This document shows positions 28,949 to 38,584 of a DNA stretch of 64,000 nucleotides, one piece after another. Source of the DNA: Chitinophaga filiformis (GTDB taxonomy: Bacteria; Bacteroidota; Bacteroidia; Chitinophagales; Chitinophagaceae). Each line of letters opens with the position of its first letter. Position 1 is the first letter of the stretch. The stretch lies in assembly GCF_021646545.1 (NCBI RefSeq), contig NZ_JAKIRP010000020.1, positions 1 to 64,000 on the forward strand, in the 5' to 3' direction. The position numbers were made by a program, and so were the translations under genes. Below the pieces are notes generated by a model. That model had not been told where the DNA came from. It saw only the letters and a list, made by a program, of their open reading frames with translations, and made no database searches.

Positions 28949-30601
28949 TTATGGCAGCACTTCTTTCAATAAAGAGCCCCTGGATTCAGAGATTGTTTTA
29001 ATTCCCCGTTCAGTCTCTTTTTTCAGGCGGATCAATGTGCCATCGTCATCATACTCATACATGGTGGCATAGTTATTTTCATCCAGTTCGGCCATCAGGC
29101 GAAGGTTATCAGGACTATACACAAAAGACTTCATGGTAGCGTTATAGGGATGTAAACGGATGTCATCAAAATACACCGGAACAGATCCTGTTGCCTGCAG
29201 ATACAATGTAATGCTGACTGCATCAGCAGGAACATCCAGTGCACGTTCATATCTCTGCCAGCCTTCAATAATGCTGCCATCGGGAAGCGCTGTTATCGTC
29301 ACACTATCTGTTGCCCGTTTTATTTTCACCCATATCTGATTTGCTGTATAAGTATTTCCGCTGCACGCCTGTCCTTCTTTGACCCATGCGCTGAGCAACA
29401 AACGTTTTCCCGCCAGCGGTGAAAAAGTTGGCAACAATACATCCTTCCCCGCATCGATGCCTTTCAACACTAACTGCTTATCAGGACAATTGCTACTATC
29501 CCTGGTGTAAGCGACCCGGAAAGTATCAATATCACTGGCAGTTATATTTGCACTCACACCGTAAGCACTTCCTGCTGCCACCTTCAGGCTGTACCTCCCG
29601 GTATGTTGTTCGGTCGTATCCAAATATTGCTTATAGGGAGAAAAATCAAAACTTCTCGGAATCGTACAACCGTTGCCGCAAACCGCCTCGTTCAGGAAAT
29701 AATCCTCGAACCCATCAAACGCAGTCTGCCGGTATCTTGCATTTTCCGTCATCGTTGTCGGCAAAGCATTTCCATATCCCAACAATACCGACTTATACCG
29801 GCCAAGCGGATCTCTGGTCTCAACTTCAATACCCTTAAGACTATACAACGTCGTCTCGTTCATCCACAACCATCTCACAGTGTCTGGCTGTATCACCCAC
29901 TTCCTGTTGTTCAGTTTCCAGTAATAGGTAAAATTGAAAATGGTACCCGCGGTTCTTGCATGCAGCGACTGTGTAGCATTCACTTCATTACGATCAGTAT
30001 ACATGGTATACTTCCGCAACTGTCGCCAGGAGCCAGCAAGACCGCTCACATAAGGATTAACGCTTGTATCAGTCACCGCGCTGTAACAGCTGCCGGAAGG
30101 TGCAACAAGGCAGGTATAACAGGTGCCGATCGCCAGCTGCGCTACTTTAACACTGCCACCAGCTTTATGGTAAGTCACGACATCCGCACCCGTGCAGGCG
30201 TCACTGCGCAGGCTATCGAATCTGACAGCCCCGGCAGACGATTGTAAGGAAACTTCACAGTCCCCTACCCGGGCCTTGTAAAGCGTGCCTACTGTGTCCG
30301 TTGTAATAGCGTAGAAGTTCTTATTAATGTTCTTATACAAAATGGCACACTGGGTATAAGATATATTATAGCCTGCCCTCCTCGCATCCCTTATCAGCGA
30401 AGAGATAACGACATGCTCCGACTCCACCGTAAAAAGCCGGTGGGAGGAGATCAGGTAATCGAATAATGGCTGCAGACAGCCACAGGTACAGGACACCTGC
30501 CCCTGCGCTGCCAGCCTGTTCTGCGTACCGGCGCCTCCTGCAAGCAGCAGCAATAAGACCACTGCCTTGTATAGAAAATTATAGGTTTTATACTTTTTCA
30601 T
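28949..30601 (-). CDS. Secreted Cys-rich protein with jelly-roll domain, second gene of the RHS operon
   Basis: This 550-residue protein has an N-terminal signal peptide (YKAVVLLLLLAGGAGTQ, about 11-27) followed by a Cys-rich stretch (VSCTCGCLQPLFDYL) and further paired cysteines (GTCYTCLVAPSGSCY). Residues about 355-500 look like a carbohydrate-binding jelly roll (SLKVAAGSAYGV, LLLSAWVKEGQ, YFDDIRLHPYNA). The end carries a YD-like phrase (FVYSPDNLRLMAELDENNYA, MYEYDDDGTLIRLKKETERG), the same ending often seen in large Bacteroidota surface proteins of RHS clusters. It lies 47 bp after the 2223-residue gene and 26 bp before the RHS gene, all on one strand. It may be an accessory surface or delivery component; this is inferred from context. 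Confidence 0.85.
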   Translation of the reverse strand: MKKYKTYNFLYKAVVLLLLLAGGAGTQNRLAAQGQVSCTCGCLQPLFDYLISSHRLFTVESEHVVISSLIRDARRAGYNISYTQCAILYKNINKNFYAITTDTVGTLYKARVGDCEVSLQSSAGAVRFDSLRSDACTGADVVTYHKAGGSVKVAQLAIGTCYTCLVAPSGSCYSAVTDTSVNPYVSGLAGSWRQLRKYTMYTDRNEVNATQSLHARTAGTIFNFTYYWKLNNRKWVIQPDTVRWLWMNETTLYSLKGIEVETRDPLGRYKSVLLGYGNALPTTMTENARYRQTAFDGFEDYFLNEAVCGNGCTIPRSFDFSPYKQYLDTTEQHTGRYSLKVAAGSAYGVSANITASDIDTFRVAYTRDSSNCPDKQLVLKGIDAGKDVLLPTFSPLAGKRLLLSAWVKEGQACSGNTYTANQIWVKIKRATDSVTITALPDGSIIEGWQRYERALDVPADAVSITLYLQATGSVPVYFDDIRLHPYNATMKSFVYSPDNLRLMAELDENNYATMYEYDDDGTLIRLKKETERGIKTISESRGSLLKEVLP

Positions 30602-30648
30602 ATTGACTCAACTCGTTAATAGAACCTCAGTTAGAAGATGAGATATCA

Positions 30649-33600
30649 CTACTTCAGATTGTATATCTGCACACCAGGATTGGTCAGCGTAAAATTGGTT
30701 GTCACGCCACTGGTAATCGACTTGACATACAGTGCTACCGGTGGTCCCTGGCAGGATTGACAAACCCATGAGTGACCGATAACGCCTTCATATCCCTGCT
30801 GGTAAATCTGCGGACCAGCAGTATAGGTTGTCACCCCCGCCGGAATCCTGACTATACAGGGAACATTGGGATTAAGTCCCCACGGGTTAGCGTCTGCAGG
30901 AGGTGTAAACAGATCACTTCCCTGGTAGAACAGTCCATTTGCGCTGTTATGGACATGCCCTACCAACAGCGTAACCGCTGTAGTGGTCGGAGTAGGGAAA
31001 TTAAACGTCAGCAACGTCCCTCCCTGCTCGGTGCAACCCTCGTCCGTACAACCCCAGCTAACTGTCGCTTGCAATGCAGGAGAAATACACTGGCCTTTTG
31101 CATTCGCTGTGTCCTGGGCTGCTGCCAGGGCCTTTGTATTGGCATCTGCCTGACTAAGCGGAGAAGTAAACGTACCCGCAGGTATCGTCACCGCAACAAC
31201 ACTACCCAGCAGACCTGCAGGGCAGTCATTCTTTCTGATCGAGTCTGTTATGATACTATTATAATAAGTACAGGTTCCTTTCGTATTGGCATTTGCCTGA
31301 CCAGCTATATTCGCTTTGATCACGGCAAGGCTGTCAGCCTGCGACTGGCTTACCAGCGAAGAATCTGTTCCTGCCGGATGATGATAAGTCACCACAGAAC
31401 CTACTCCTCCAACACCACAATTATTCTTTGTGTAATCTTTGTCAATAACCCCGCTATAGTAATACGGAATACATGCACCATTCATATCGGCATAGTCCTG
31501 GCCATTCAACGCAAGATCTGCAGCTGCCTTTGCATCCGCGTCCTCCTGACTGATTGTGGAGGCATAGCTGCCCGCTGGTACAATGTATTTTACAGGTGCA
31601 CCCGGCGCATACCCCCTGCCGCAATTGGTGCGCTGGAAGAACTGACTGGCTTCTGTATTTGAATAATAAACGGTACCGCATTGCTCCGTTCCTGCATACT
31701 CAGCATAGGTTTTCGGCACACAATTCATTACCGTCTGCGCCTTCAGCTGGTCTGCCACTTTCCAGAACTGGCCAAAGGTGGTAACACTGGAAGATAGTGT
31801 CCTGTTATTATCCAATACCAGAGAATACCCTGATGCATTTCGTACCAGCGGATTGCCCAGTGATGTAAACTCACCAGCCTCCGTAGCCATATTCCTTCTT
31901 CCGGAACGGATTACCTTCATCGAGATGTCATTCCCTGTAAAAGGAACCCCATTACGGTCAACAAAATAGATATCCGGTGCAGCACCTTCTGTCTGCACGT
32001 TGGCATCTACAGCGTACAACACCGTCCACGCTGCAAACGTCGCTATCTCAGGGAAACAGTCAGCCCCTCCTGTCTTTTGCCTGGAACCGATCAGGATCTC
32101 ATCACCAGCGGTGAAGTAGTCTGCTGCAGTAACAAGCGTGTCGAGTCCCCTGACAATCTTGCCCTGGTTCATATAAACATTGCGAAGTGTTGTATTGATA
32201 TTCTTATAGGCCCCACTCATACCGTTATATACCCAGGCCGCCGGCATGCTGAAGTTATATACCGGGTCATCGTACTCGTTGTAAGTACGGGTAAGTACCG
32301 GCTCTCCTGTCTCAGCGTCAAACAACAGGTTTTTAGTACTGATCCGGCTACCTTTGTCTACCACGACTATACTATCCAGGATGCCGTGGCGATTGATGAC
32401 CTTTGTCGCACCAACCGACTGGAACCTGGTTTCCTCACGTTGCGCCAGGTTCCATAGTGTTGGCAACAGGAAGACCGGTGGGAACGGGAATGTAAAGTTG
32501 TCGCCGTTCAGGTTCAGGTTCAGCGCGTTGGTAACAGAGCGTTGTTCGCGCATATCCATCATCAGTTCAATATCCTTACCCACAGAAGCAATACTGTCAA
32601 TTACTCCCTCCTCATCGATAGCCATCACTGTATTGTTCAGGTGCTTAACAGGATCATTCTGATTATCGACTTTGTAAAAATTCTCTGTGTAAGAGAACGG
32701 CATCTGTGGATTAGCCTCGGAAAAGCTCGATGTTGAACGTAACTTTCCATTCATATCATTGAGCTCAATCTTGAAGCCCTGGCTTACGGCCACAAAATGA
32801 CAGGCATTAATACGCAGGAAATTACTCAGCGCCGGCTTATAACGTTTTTTGCTATCTGCCAGCAAGGTCATGTCTGTCAGCGTAGGAAAATCATAGCTGG
32901 TATAAAAACTGGTTTCTTCAAAACCGTTAGCGGAACGCACATTCTTCGCGTGAATCGTTCTTACCCTTACTTTGCTGTAACCAACGGATGGAGAGGGGTA
33001 AAAGGTCTCACCCAGTGGTTTCTCGGTATATCCGATACCAACAGGCGCCAATGCAGCTACCTGCTCCTTGTAAGCGATCGGCAGCCGCCATGGGTTCTCT
33101 TCTCCGCCGATAGAGGGCTCAAAAGTGGCTACCCCACTACTGATCACCTCCTCAGTCCCGTTTACGGCACGCGTAGTAGTGTACTGGTACTCCTGACCAT
33201 ACACAGACTCACGCTGTTTCGTCATCGCATTCCAGTGGTCGTAAGTGCGCACCCGTTTTACGCGCAGCCCACCACCATATTTCTTATAATATGGATTATT
33301 AAGACGTATAAAGGAACGGGAGGTATCTATCTGGTTCGCCCATCCTTTTAGCCTGGCCGTATTATCGTAGGAAACGAACATGTTCAGCACGTTATCGGCC
33401 TGCGATAACAGTACTTTCACGGCATCCCCAAAATCAATGTCGTCTCCCACGTCCGATCCCGGATAAGCCTTCGATGGCAGGTTCAGACGGAGGAATTGCG
33501 TACTTGCCTTTGCCAGCGGACTGTATACGCTTAGTAATTTGTCCGTCTCGCCCGACTGATTAATCGCTTTCAGCTTTAACCAGATTGTCTGCCCATTATT

Positions 33601-36600
33601 ATAGAACCCGAAAGTGCCTGGTTCCATGTTTGCATAACACGATACATATTCATTACCATTGCCAAACTTATCGCCCGGCATTTTCACGTTCAAGCGGAAG
33701 AATAAAGTATCTATCCCTTCAAGATAACGGGCATATAAATCAGCATTACTGCTAACTGCCTTAGGTACATTCACCGACACATATAAATAATCCTTCGGAC
33801 CGCCATACAGTTTTGTTTCCAGGTCAGAAAGCGCTTTAGGCACATCTGCCGATAACCCGGCGATCTTTAACATCTGTGTAGCGCGCCTGTTCTGAACATA
33901 CGCATAATCATCACCTTCATAATCCACCTTCACTCTTCCGCCTGAAGGCAACACGATGGAATCAAGCGTCCATGCGGCAGCATTCTTTGCAACCAGGGCA
34001 CTATCCTGTAATGCATAAGGATATTCAGCGTTAGTGATTACGTTAGTAGTTGACGAACCCGGGTTCTGCAATGGATCTTTATAGTTTCCCCACCTGTCAT
34101 ACGATTTATTATTGTAAGCCGGGTTGTGTGCATTATAGTTAAAAACATATGGATTACGCTGTACCTTATTGTTACCATTATAAGTAAACCAGATCCGCTT
34201 TAAGGTTAGTTTGCCACCGGTATTTCCTTTAATCATTCCCGGACATAGCTCATAGCTATACTCAAAATGGACGGTCTTTACCGGCCGTGCTTTCAGCGGA
34301 TCCCTGCGGTAGTCAGCCTTAACATACAGATTGATCTCATCGAGCTTCTTCACCACCTTAGCCGAACCAGTATATCCATTCTCATCCATAGATGGCTGAT
34401 CATTACGGTCGCTCAGCTTAAAGGTCGCGATCATGTTTTTTGACTCAATGGAATTGAGATACCACAGCTCTTTCTCACCGTATACGTAACTTCCTCTGTC
34501 ATCCCGGTTGTCTGTCCGCAACCCTTCATTATAAACAGCACTGTCATTATAGGGCGTACGCCATTTATAAGGATTTTTGATCCCTGCTATCTTCGAATAG
34601 TTAAATTTAACAGCATCGCCCCTGTCATCGTCAGAGATGCCATCTCCGGTCAGGTCAACGTAGTCGGGCGAAAGTAATCCCGTCAGCAGGAACGAGTGCG
34701 CATAGGCAGGTACTTCCTCACTGTTGAAATAATGTTCATTTCCTTTGTCGTTGTTGACCGTATTGTCCAGACCGGGCGTATATTTCACCAGGCCATCCTT
34801 ACTATTTCCTCCTGCCGGATTAACAGAAAAAGTGACATCTTTCTGTTTCAGGTTATAAACGGGAATACCATACACATATCTGCGGCCATCACCATTTAAC
34901 ACGCTGATCTCTGATATGTGATTTTTCTTCCTGAAATCGTTGATCCTCTTTTCCCTCGATAAATCACCGTTACCAACAGTAAAAGTATCTTTTGAAGGCA
35001 TCAGGTAGAGGTTCCTGCTTCCGATAGGCAACAACGGCAACCCTGCATACATCCAGCGGAACTGCATAGCGATTTTCCCCTTTACCTGGTAATACTCCAG
35101 GCGGATGTTATATAATTCACCGGCTATCATATTGACTGTGGCTGTATCCGGCTGTATACCGTGCCCTCCCCAGTGATTAATGAACAGGGAGTCATTTATA
35201 TATAGTCTCACACCATCGTCTGAATGGGTTACCAGCTTGTAAGTGCCCGTAACATCAGGTTTCAGCCTTCCCGTCCAGCGGATGGAGAAATCGCGGCTTA
35301 CTCCCGGTACATTGGCAGGTTTGCCAGCATTAAAGTCGTTCAGGTTCAGGTAATTGACCATGGTATCTACCTTGGAGAACAGGAACTGCTGAAAATCATG
35401 TCCGGAATAATATTCTCCCAGTAAACCATGCCTGCTGGAATCGAGCTCTGAAGGGAACTCCGTATCGCAATTGTTCGTGCCATAAGCATTGATCCGGTAG
35501 TTGTCAATATATTTTGACAATCCTGCAACAGACGCCTCTTCAGCTGTCAGGTAAGAAATGACCTGTGTACGTTTATCCCTTACTTTCTTATAAACATTGT
35601 CGCGCGACAAAATAACCTGTCCTACCTTTTGCTTATTGGCATAACGGTTAAGTACATTCGTCGTAGTAATAAAAGGACTACTGCTGCCTGCCTGGAAAAG
35701 GTTGACAGCCACTACATCATCGCCACCTATATTATTATAAAAGGCCTTTGCATTCACTGATTTCTCTCCCGGATTCCGGAAATAGGCCGCTTCAAACTGT
35801 TTGTCCGATTTCCTGAACGCCAGGTTTGACGCCAGTGGGTTCATGTTTCTCCAGGGACCGCTTTCTGTATATGATCTGTTCACGTTCAGGTCTACACCCC
35901 AGTGCACCAGGTCACCCAGTCCGAGGTCTGCGCTGAATCTGCCGGATTTATCCTTCGTCTTCATGCGATGGTCATATACATAACCGATATCGCCTCTGTA
36001 AGCACGGAACATACCACCTGTACCCTCTCCCGACATGGAAAACACATCATAAGTATAAGAAGGGATGGCGATGTTAGGTACCTCCGGTTTCTCTCGATAT
36101 ACCATCTCCTTTTCACGGTTAAAGTCCAGCAATGCACCTCCCGAAGGATCGGCGTTCTGGTAATTCAGATAACCATAAGCAGGTATCGCCATATGGCGGT
36201 CCTCAGGTTCAATGCCCTGTTTGGCTACATATCCACTTGCGAAAATGTGTCCGTCGAGGATCTTGACAGTTCCTCCTAATTTCGCAGTAACACTGATCAG
36301 CGAACTGGTATAGGGCAGGGTGATGGTCGGCGTAAAGGACGGATGCGCAAAAGAAATTTCAGAAGAGAAAACTGAAGTTCCTATGCTGGAATGCTTATCA
36401 GGATTGTTCTTGCTGGCCTTACCATACTGTCTCATACCTGATGACAGCTGTAATGCCTTCAGACCGGACCTTGTATTGGCAGCCAGGCCAACAGTTATAC
36501 TTCCCGCAGGACTATTCTGGCTCTCTATCGCCTCTTTATCCCCCATCTTCAAAGACAGTGAGGTACCAACAGTGATACCCTCCTGCGAACTGTTAGTAAA

Positions 36601-37320
36601 TGATAATGCGGATGTTAAGGCCCCCATACTCTTCGCGCCCACATTAATGCTCGCATTCATGCCAGATTCAATGCCAAACCCTCTGTAGTTATTATGCGTA
36701 ACCCCGAGGCTCGCTCCAATTCCTGCGCTGAGACCTTTCTCCTTCATCTTGGGCAAGCCGGCAATTTCCAGATCGCCACCGACGGTGATGCCTACTGTTT
36801 TATTGGTCTTGATGGTAGCCGTCTTCTGAATGGTATCCGTACCGTTAAAATCATCGGGTATACCGCGCAGGTTACGTGTGATCGTGCCCGGATTGATGTT
36901 CCAGCCCAATCCCACCCAACTTGCTTCTTCATCCATACTAATACCACTGTTGTACCCGATAGCTACCGGGTACCCACCTACGTCGAGCAGTGGTATATTA
37001 TAGGAAAAGTCGCCACTGAACAGATCAACCATATTGTCGTTGTTCACGGAGTGAAACGCCTGACTCTCAGGCTGGGTGGGTCCTCCTATATCCGGATGCA
37101 CCCACTCCCTATGCTGGCTTTTTACCGGCGTAAACTTCGGCGCCGCAGCCGTGTTGGCCACTGCCTGCTTTATAACGCGCATCGGCAGCTTGTGTGGGAA
37201 ATGGATGTTAGCAACAGGCGCCCCCAGTGCGTTCCGGGGAACTATCACATCGAAATAGAGCAATGCCAGCATGAAGAAAGCAATCTTTCTCTTTTGCTTT
37301 GCAGCAAGTTCAATTATCAT
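30649..37320 (-). CDS. Giant secreted surface protein with PA14 domain and C-terminal DUF5977 repeats
   Basis: The protein has 2223 residues. It opens with a signal sequence (KIAFFMLALLYFDVIVPRNA, about 12-31). The N-terminal region has the phrase VDLFSGDFSYNIPLLDVGGY and SWVGLGWNINPGTITR, as in SpvB/RHS-like wall proteins. A PA14 domain, a carbohydrate-binding fold, lies at about 635-770 (LLGEYYSGHDFQQF, YKLVTHSDDGVRLYINDS). The C-terminal part has three DUF5977 repeats (about 1900-2090), each with a phrase like AGSYASTISQEDADAKAAAD and a Cys pair. The last 140 residues are Cys-rich (CTDEGCTEQGG, WVCQSCQGP). It is first in a three-gene minus-strand operon. A long leader with a promoter-like sequence lies upstream. 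A cell-surface or delivery role is inferred; no enzyme activity is visible. Confidence 0.9.
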   Translation of the reverse strand: MIIELAAKQKRKIAFFMLALLYFDVIVPRNALGAPVANIHFPHKLPMRVIKQAVANTAAAPKFTPVKSQHREWVHPDIGGPTQPESQAFHSVNNDNMVDLFSGDFSYNIPLLDVGGYPVAIGYNSGISMDEEASWVGLGWNINPGTITRNLRGIPDDFNGTDTIQKTATIKTNKTVGITVGGDLEIAGLPKMKEKGLSAGIGASLGVTHNNYRGFGIESGMNASINVGAKSMGALTSALSFTNSSQEGITVGTSLSLKMGDKEAIESQNSPAGSITVGLAANTRSGLKALQLSSGMRQYGKASKNNPDKHSSIGTSVFSSEISFAHPSFTPTITLPYTSSLISVTAKLGGTVKILDGHIFASGYVAKQGIEPEDRHMAIPAYGYLNYQNADPSGGALLDFNREKEMVYREKPEVPNIAIPSYTYDVFSMSGEGTGGMFRAYRGDIGYVYDHRMKTKDKSGRFSADLGLGDLVHWGVDLNVNRSYTESGPWRNMNPLASNLAFRKSDKQFEAAYFRNPGEKSVNAKAFYNNIGGDDVVAVNLFQAGSSSPFITTTNVLNRYANKQKVGQVILSRDNVYKKVRDKRTQVISYLTAEEASVAGLSKYIDNYRINAYGTNNCDTEFPSELDSSRHGLLGEYYSGHDFQQFLFSKVDTMVNYLNLNDFNAGKPANVPGVSRDFSIRWTGRLKPDVTGTYKLVTHSDDGVRLYINDSLFINHWGGHGIQPDTATVNMIAGELYNIRLEYYQVKGKIAMQFRWMYAGLPLLPIGSRNLYLMPSKDTFTVGNGDLSREKRINDFRKKNHISEISVLNGDGRRYVYGIPVYNLKQKDVTFSVNPAGGNSKDGLVKYTPGLDNTVNNDKGNEHYFNSEEVPAYAHSFLLTGLLSPDYVDLTGDGISDDDRGDAVKFNYSKIAGIKNPYKWRTPYNDSAVYNEGLRTDNRDDRGSYVYGEKELWYLNSIESKNMIATFKLSDRNDQPSMDENGYTGSAKVVKKLDEINLYVKADYRRDPLKARPVKTVHFEYSYELCPGMIKGNTGGKLTLKRIWFTYNGNNKVQRNPYVFNYNAHNPAYNNKSYDRWGNYKDPLQNPGSSTTNVITNAEYPYALQDSALVAKNAAAWTLDSIVLPSGGRVKVDYEGDDYAYVQNRRATQMLKIAGLSADVPKALSDLETKLYGGPKDYLYVSVNVPKAVSSNADLYARYLEGIDTLFFRLNVKMPGDKFGNGNEYVSCYANMEPGTFGFYNNGQTIWLKLKAINQSGETDKLLSVYSPLAKASTQFLRLNLPSKAYPGSDVGDDIDFGDAVKVLLSQADNVLNMFVSYDNTARLKGWANQIDTSRSFIRLNNPYYKKYGGGLRVKRVRTYDHWNAMTKQRESVYGQEYQYTTTRAVNGTEEVISSGVATFEPSIGGEENPWRLPIAYKEQVAALAPVGIGYTEKPLGETFYPSPSVGYSKVRVRTIHAKNVRSANGFEETSFYTSYDFPTLTDMTLLADSKKRYKPALSNFLRINACHFVAVSQGFKIELNDMNGKLRSTSSFSEANPQMPFSYTENFYKVDNQNDPVKHLNNTVMAIDEEGVIDSIASVGKDIELMMDMREQRSVTNALNLNLNGDNFTFPFPPVFLLPTLWNLAQREETRFQSVGATKVINRHGILDSIVVVDKGSRISTKNLLFDAETGEPVLTRTYNEYDDPVYNFSMPAAWVYNGMSGAYKNINTTLRNVYMNQGKIVRGLDTLVTAADYFTAGDEILIGSRQKTGGADCFPEIATFAAWTVLYAVDANVQTEGAAPDIYFVDRNGVPFTGNDISMKVIRSGRRNMATEAGEFTSLGNPLVRNASGYSLVLDNNRTLSSSVTTFGQFWKVADQLKAQTVMNCVPKTYAEYAGTEQCGTVYYSNTEASQFFQRTNCGRGYAPGAPVKYIVPAGSYASTISQEDADAKAAADLALNGQDYADMNGACIPYYYSGVIDKDYTKNNCGVGGVGSVVTYHHPAGTDSSLVSQSQADSLAVIKANIAGQANANTKGTCTYYNSIITDSIRKNDCPAGLLGSVVAVTIPAGTFTSPLSQADANTKALAAAQDTANAKGQCISPALQATVSWGCTDEGCTEQGGTLLTFNFPTPTTTAVTLLVGHVHNSANGLFYQGSDLFTPPADANPWGLNPNVPCIVRIPAGVTTYTAGPQIYQQGYEGVIGHSWVCQSCQGPPVALYVKSITSGVTTNFTLTNPGVQIYNLK

Positions 37321-37711
37321 TGAAGTGTGTTTATCTTAATAGGTATTTTGTAACGTTCTGACAAATGATATTTTGCCCCGGAAAACAGCGCTAACATAGG
37401 TACGGGACGTAGATATCTAACTATAGGGACATGTTCTTAAGCCCTTGTTCTCACAAGAGAAATAACATTCCTGTAATGGTTTTAAAAACTTTTAATGGAA
37501 AACGCTGATGACTAAGTTCCTGCCAAAGTACAAGCCGGTCAACAAATCAGCCGGGTTACAGCTTACATCCGGAAATTCTACATAGGTATTGGATTCTTTA
37601 ACGTTATATTATCCCCATACAGCACAAAATAACAAATGGCCAACAAAAATATTCAGGTCGGTAAACAACTGCTATTTACTATCTGCGAACTAGATTCAAC
37701 TACGAACAAAA
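37321..37711 (-). other. Long untranslated leader before the three-gene surface operon
   Basis: About 390 bp separate the ATG at 37320 from the best promoter match at 37712-37741. No gene of convincing size is present. The region is AT-rich. I saw no riboswitch that I can name, but its length leaves room for leader control. Confidence 0.4.
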
Positions 37712-37741
37712 CAAAAGTAATACATAAATATATATTTCAAA
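37712..37741 (-). promoter_or_regulatory. Bacteroidota-type promoter for the three-gene surface operon
   Basis: On the minus strand the sequence has TTTG, 18 bases, then TACTTTTG, matching the -33 TTTG and -7 TAnnTTTG boxes of the main Bacteroidota sigma factor. It is the best match found in the gap between the operon and the thioesterase gene. Confidence 0.55.
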
Positions 37742-37803
37742 GTTTTCATTAAAAATAAATTTATAATACCTGTTTACGTCACTGCTTTGTCCAAAAACAA
37801 AAA

Positions 37804-37831
37804 CTCCCGGACAGCTTTCACCATCCGGGAG
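37804..37831 (-). terminator. Rho-independent terminator of the thioesterase gene
   Basis: An 8-bp GC-rich stem (ctcccgga / tccgggag) with a 12-nt loop is followed on the minus strand by TTTTTGTTTTTGG. It begins 24 bp after the thioesterase stop, a textbook intrinsic terminator. Confidence 0.9.
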
Positions 37832-37854
37832 ACGAATATAAAACTAAACAACTT

Positions 37855-38283
37855 TTACTTTAACGTCGCAACATCCAGTTTTGGTGCGTCTACCAGTTTA
37901 TCTGTCATTCCTGTCGGCAGATAAGGTCTGCCTCCGGTTGCGGCTACACAGGTACCGGTGAACACTGCTGTGGTCATTACCTTACCATTCAGGATGATAG
38001 ATTGCTTAAAATGCAGTCTTGGCTGACCACCCGCATCTGCAAACAACTCGCAGGTCACAGTAAATTCATCATCTTTCTTCAGTGAACGCAGGAACTTAAT
38101 CGTGTACTGAGACAATACCATATGAATACCCTTGGCCGCTTCCTCTGCGAAGTCAAACCCCAACACTTCCCTGATATAGTCATGACGGCAATATTCCATA
38201 TAGAAAGGGTAATATAACCCATCCATGATACCCTGTACGTCGATATGTTCTTCCTTTACCTTATAGATTTTTGAATATTCCAT
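37855..38283 (-). CDS. Hotdog-fold acyl-CoA thioesterase (4HBT/YbgC-like)
   Basis: The protein has 142 residues from the ATG at 38283 (MEYSKIYKVKEEHIDVQGIM). The frame is open upstream to 38379, but the extra residues (YYAIYPHYRGY...) have no family match and the YbgC-type sequence starts at this Met. DGLYYPFYMEYCRHDYIREV is the hotdog signature around the catalytic helix, although the usual Asp of the 4HBT motif is replaced in part (HIDVQG). RSLKKDDEFTVTCELF and ILNGKVMTTAVFTGTCV complete the fold. The enzyme probably hydrolyses acyl-CoA in the cytoplasm; the acyl group is unknown. It stands as a single gene with its own terminator. Confidence 0.82.
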   Translation of the reverse strand: MEYSKIYKVKEEHIDVQGIMDGLYYPFYMEYCRHDYIREVLGFDFAEEAAKGIHMVLSQYTIKFLRSLKKDDEFTVTCELFADAGGQPRLHFKQSIILNGKVMTTAVFTGTCVAATGGRPYLPTGMTDKLVDAPKLDVATLK

Positions 38284-38535
38284 GTGACCTTTGGTTTTAT
38301 GCCGGCAAAGATAAGTCTTGGCCGGCTCATTTCTTGCATCGGCGTATCCCCTATAGTGGGGATATATTGCATAATACAACTGATCAGCTTTAACAGATAA
38401 TCAGCAACTTAGTGTACTCTCAAAAATTTATTACAGGTTAAAAAGGCGTGTCCCCTCTGCTACAGGTCCACCTCACTTCCACCACAAGAGCTGCGGTATA
38501 GCAGGCATACGCCTACCTAAGCTTGTACAAAGCAC

Positions 38536-38562
38536 AAAGCCCTCCCGAAAAGGGAGCGCTTT
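38536..38562 (-). terminator. Hairpin terminator after the porin gene
   Basis: An imperfect stem (aaagccctccc / gggagcgcttt, one mismatch) with a GAAAA loop begins 22 bp past the porin stop codon on the minus strand. The rest of the 38380-38584 gap shows nothing else. Confidence 0.65.
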
Positions 38563-38584
38563 ATGTCGCCAATGGTTAAAATTA

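Noticed and set aside
29603..32457. Several plus-strand frames of 120-296 codons opposite the giant minus-strand proteins
   Set aside because: All lie wholly inside genes on the other strand and show no domain or start context.
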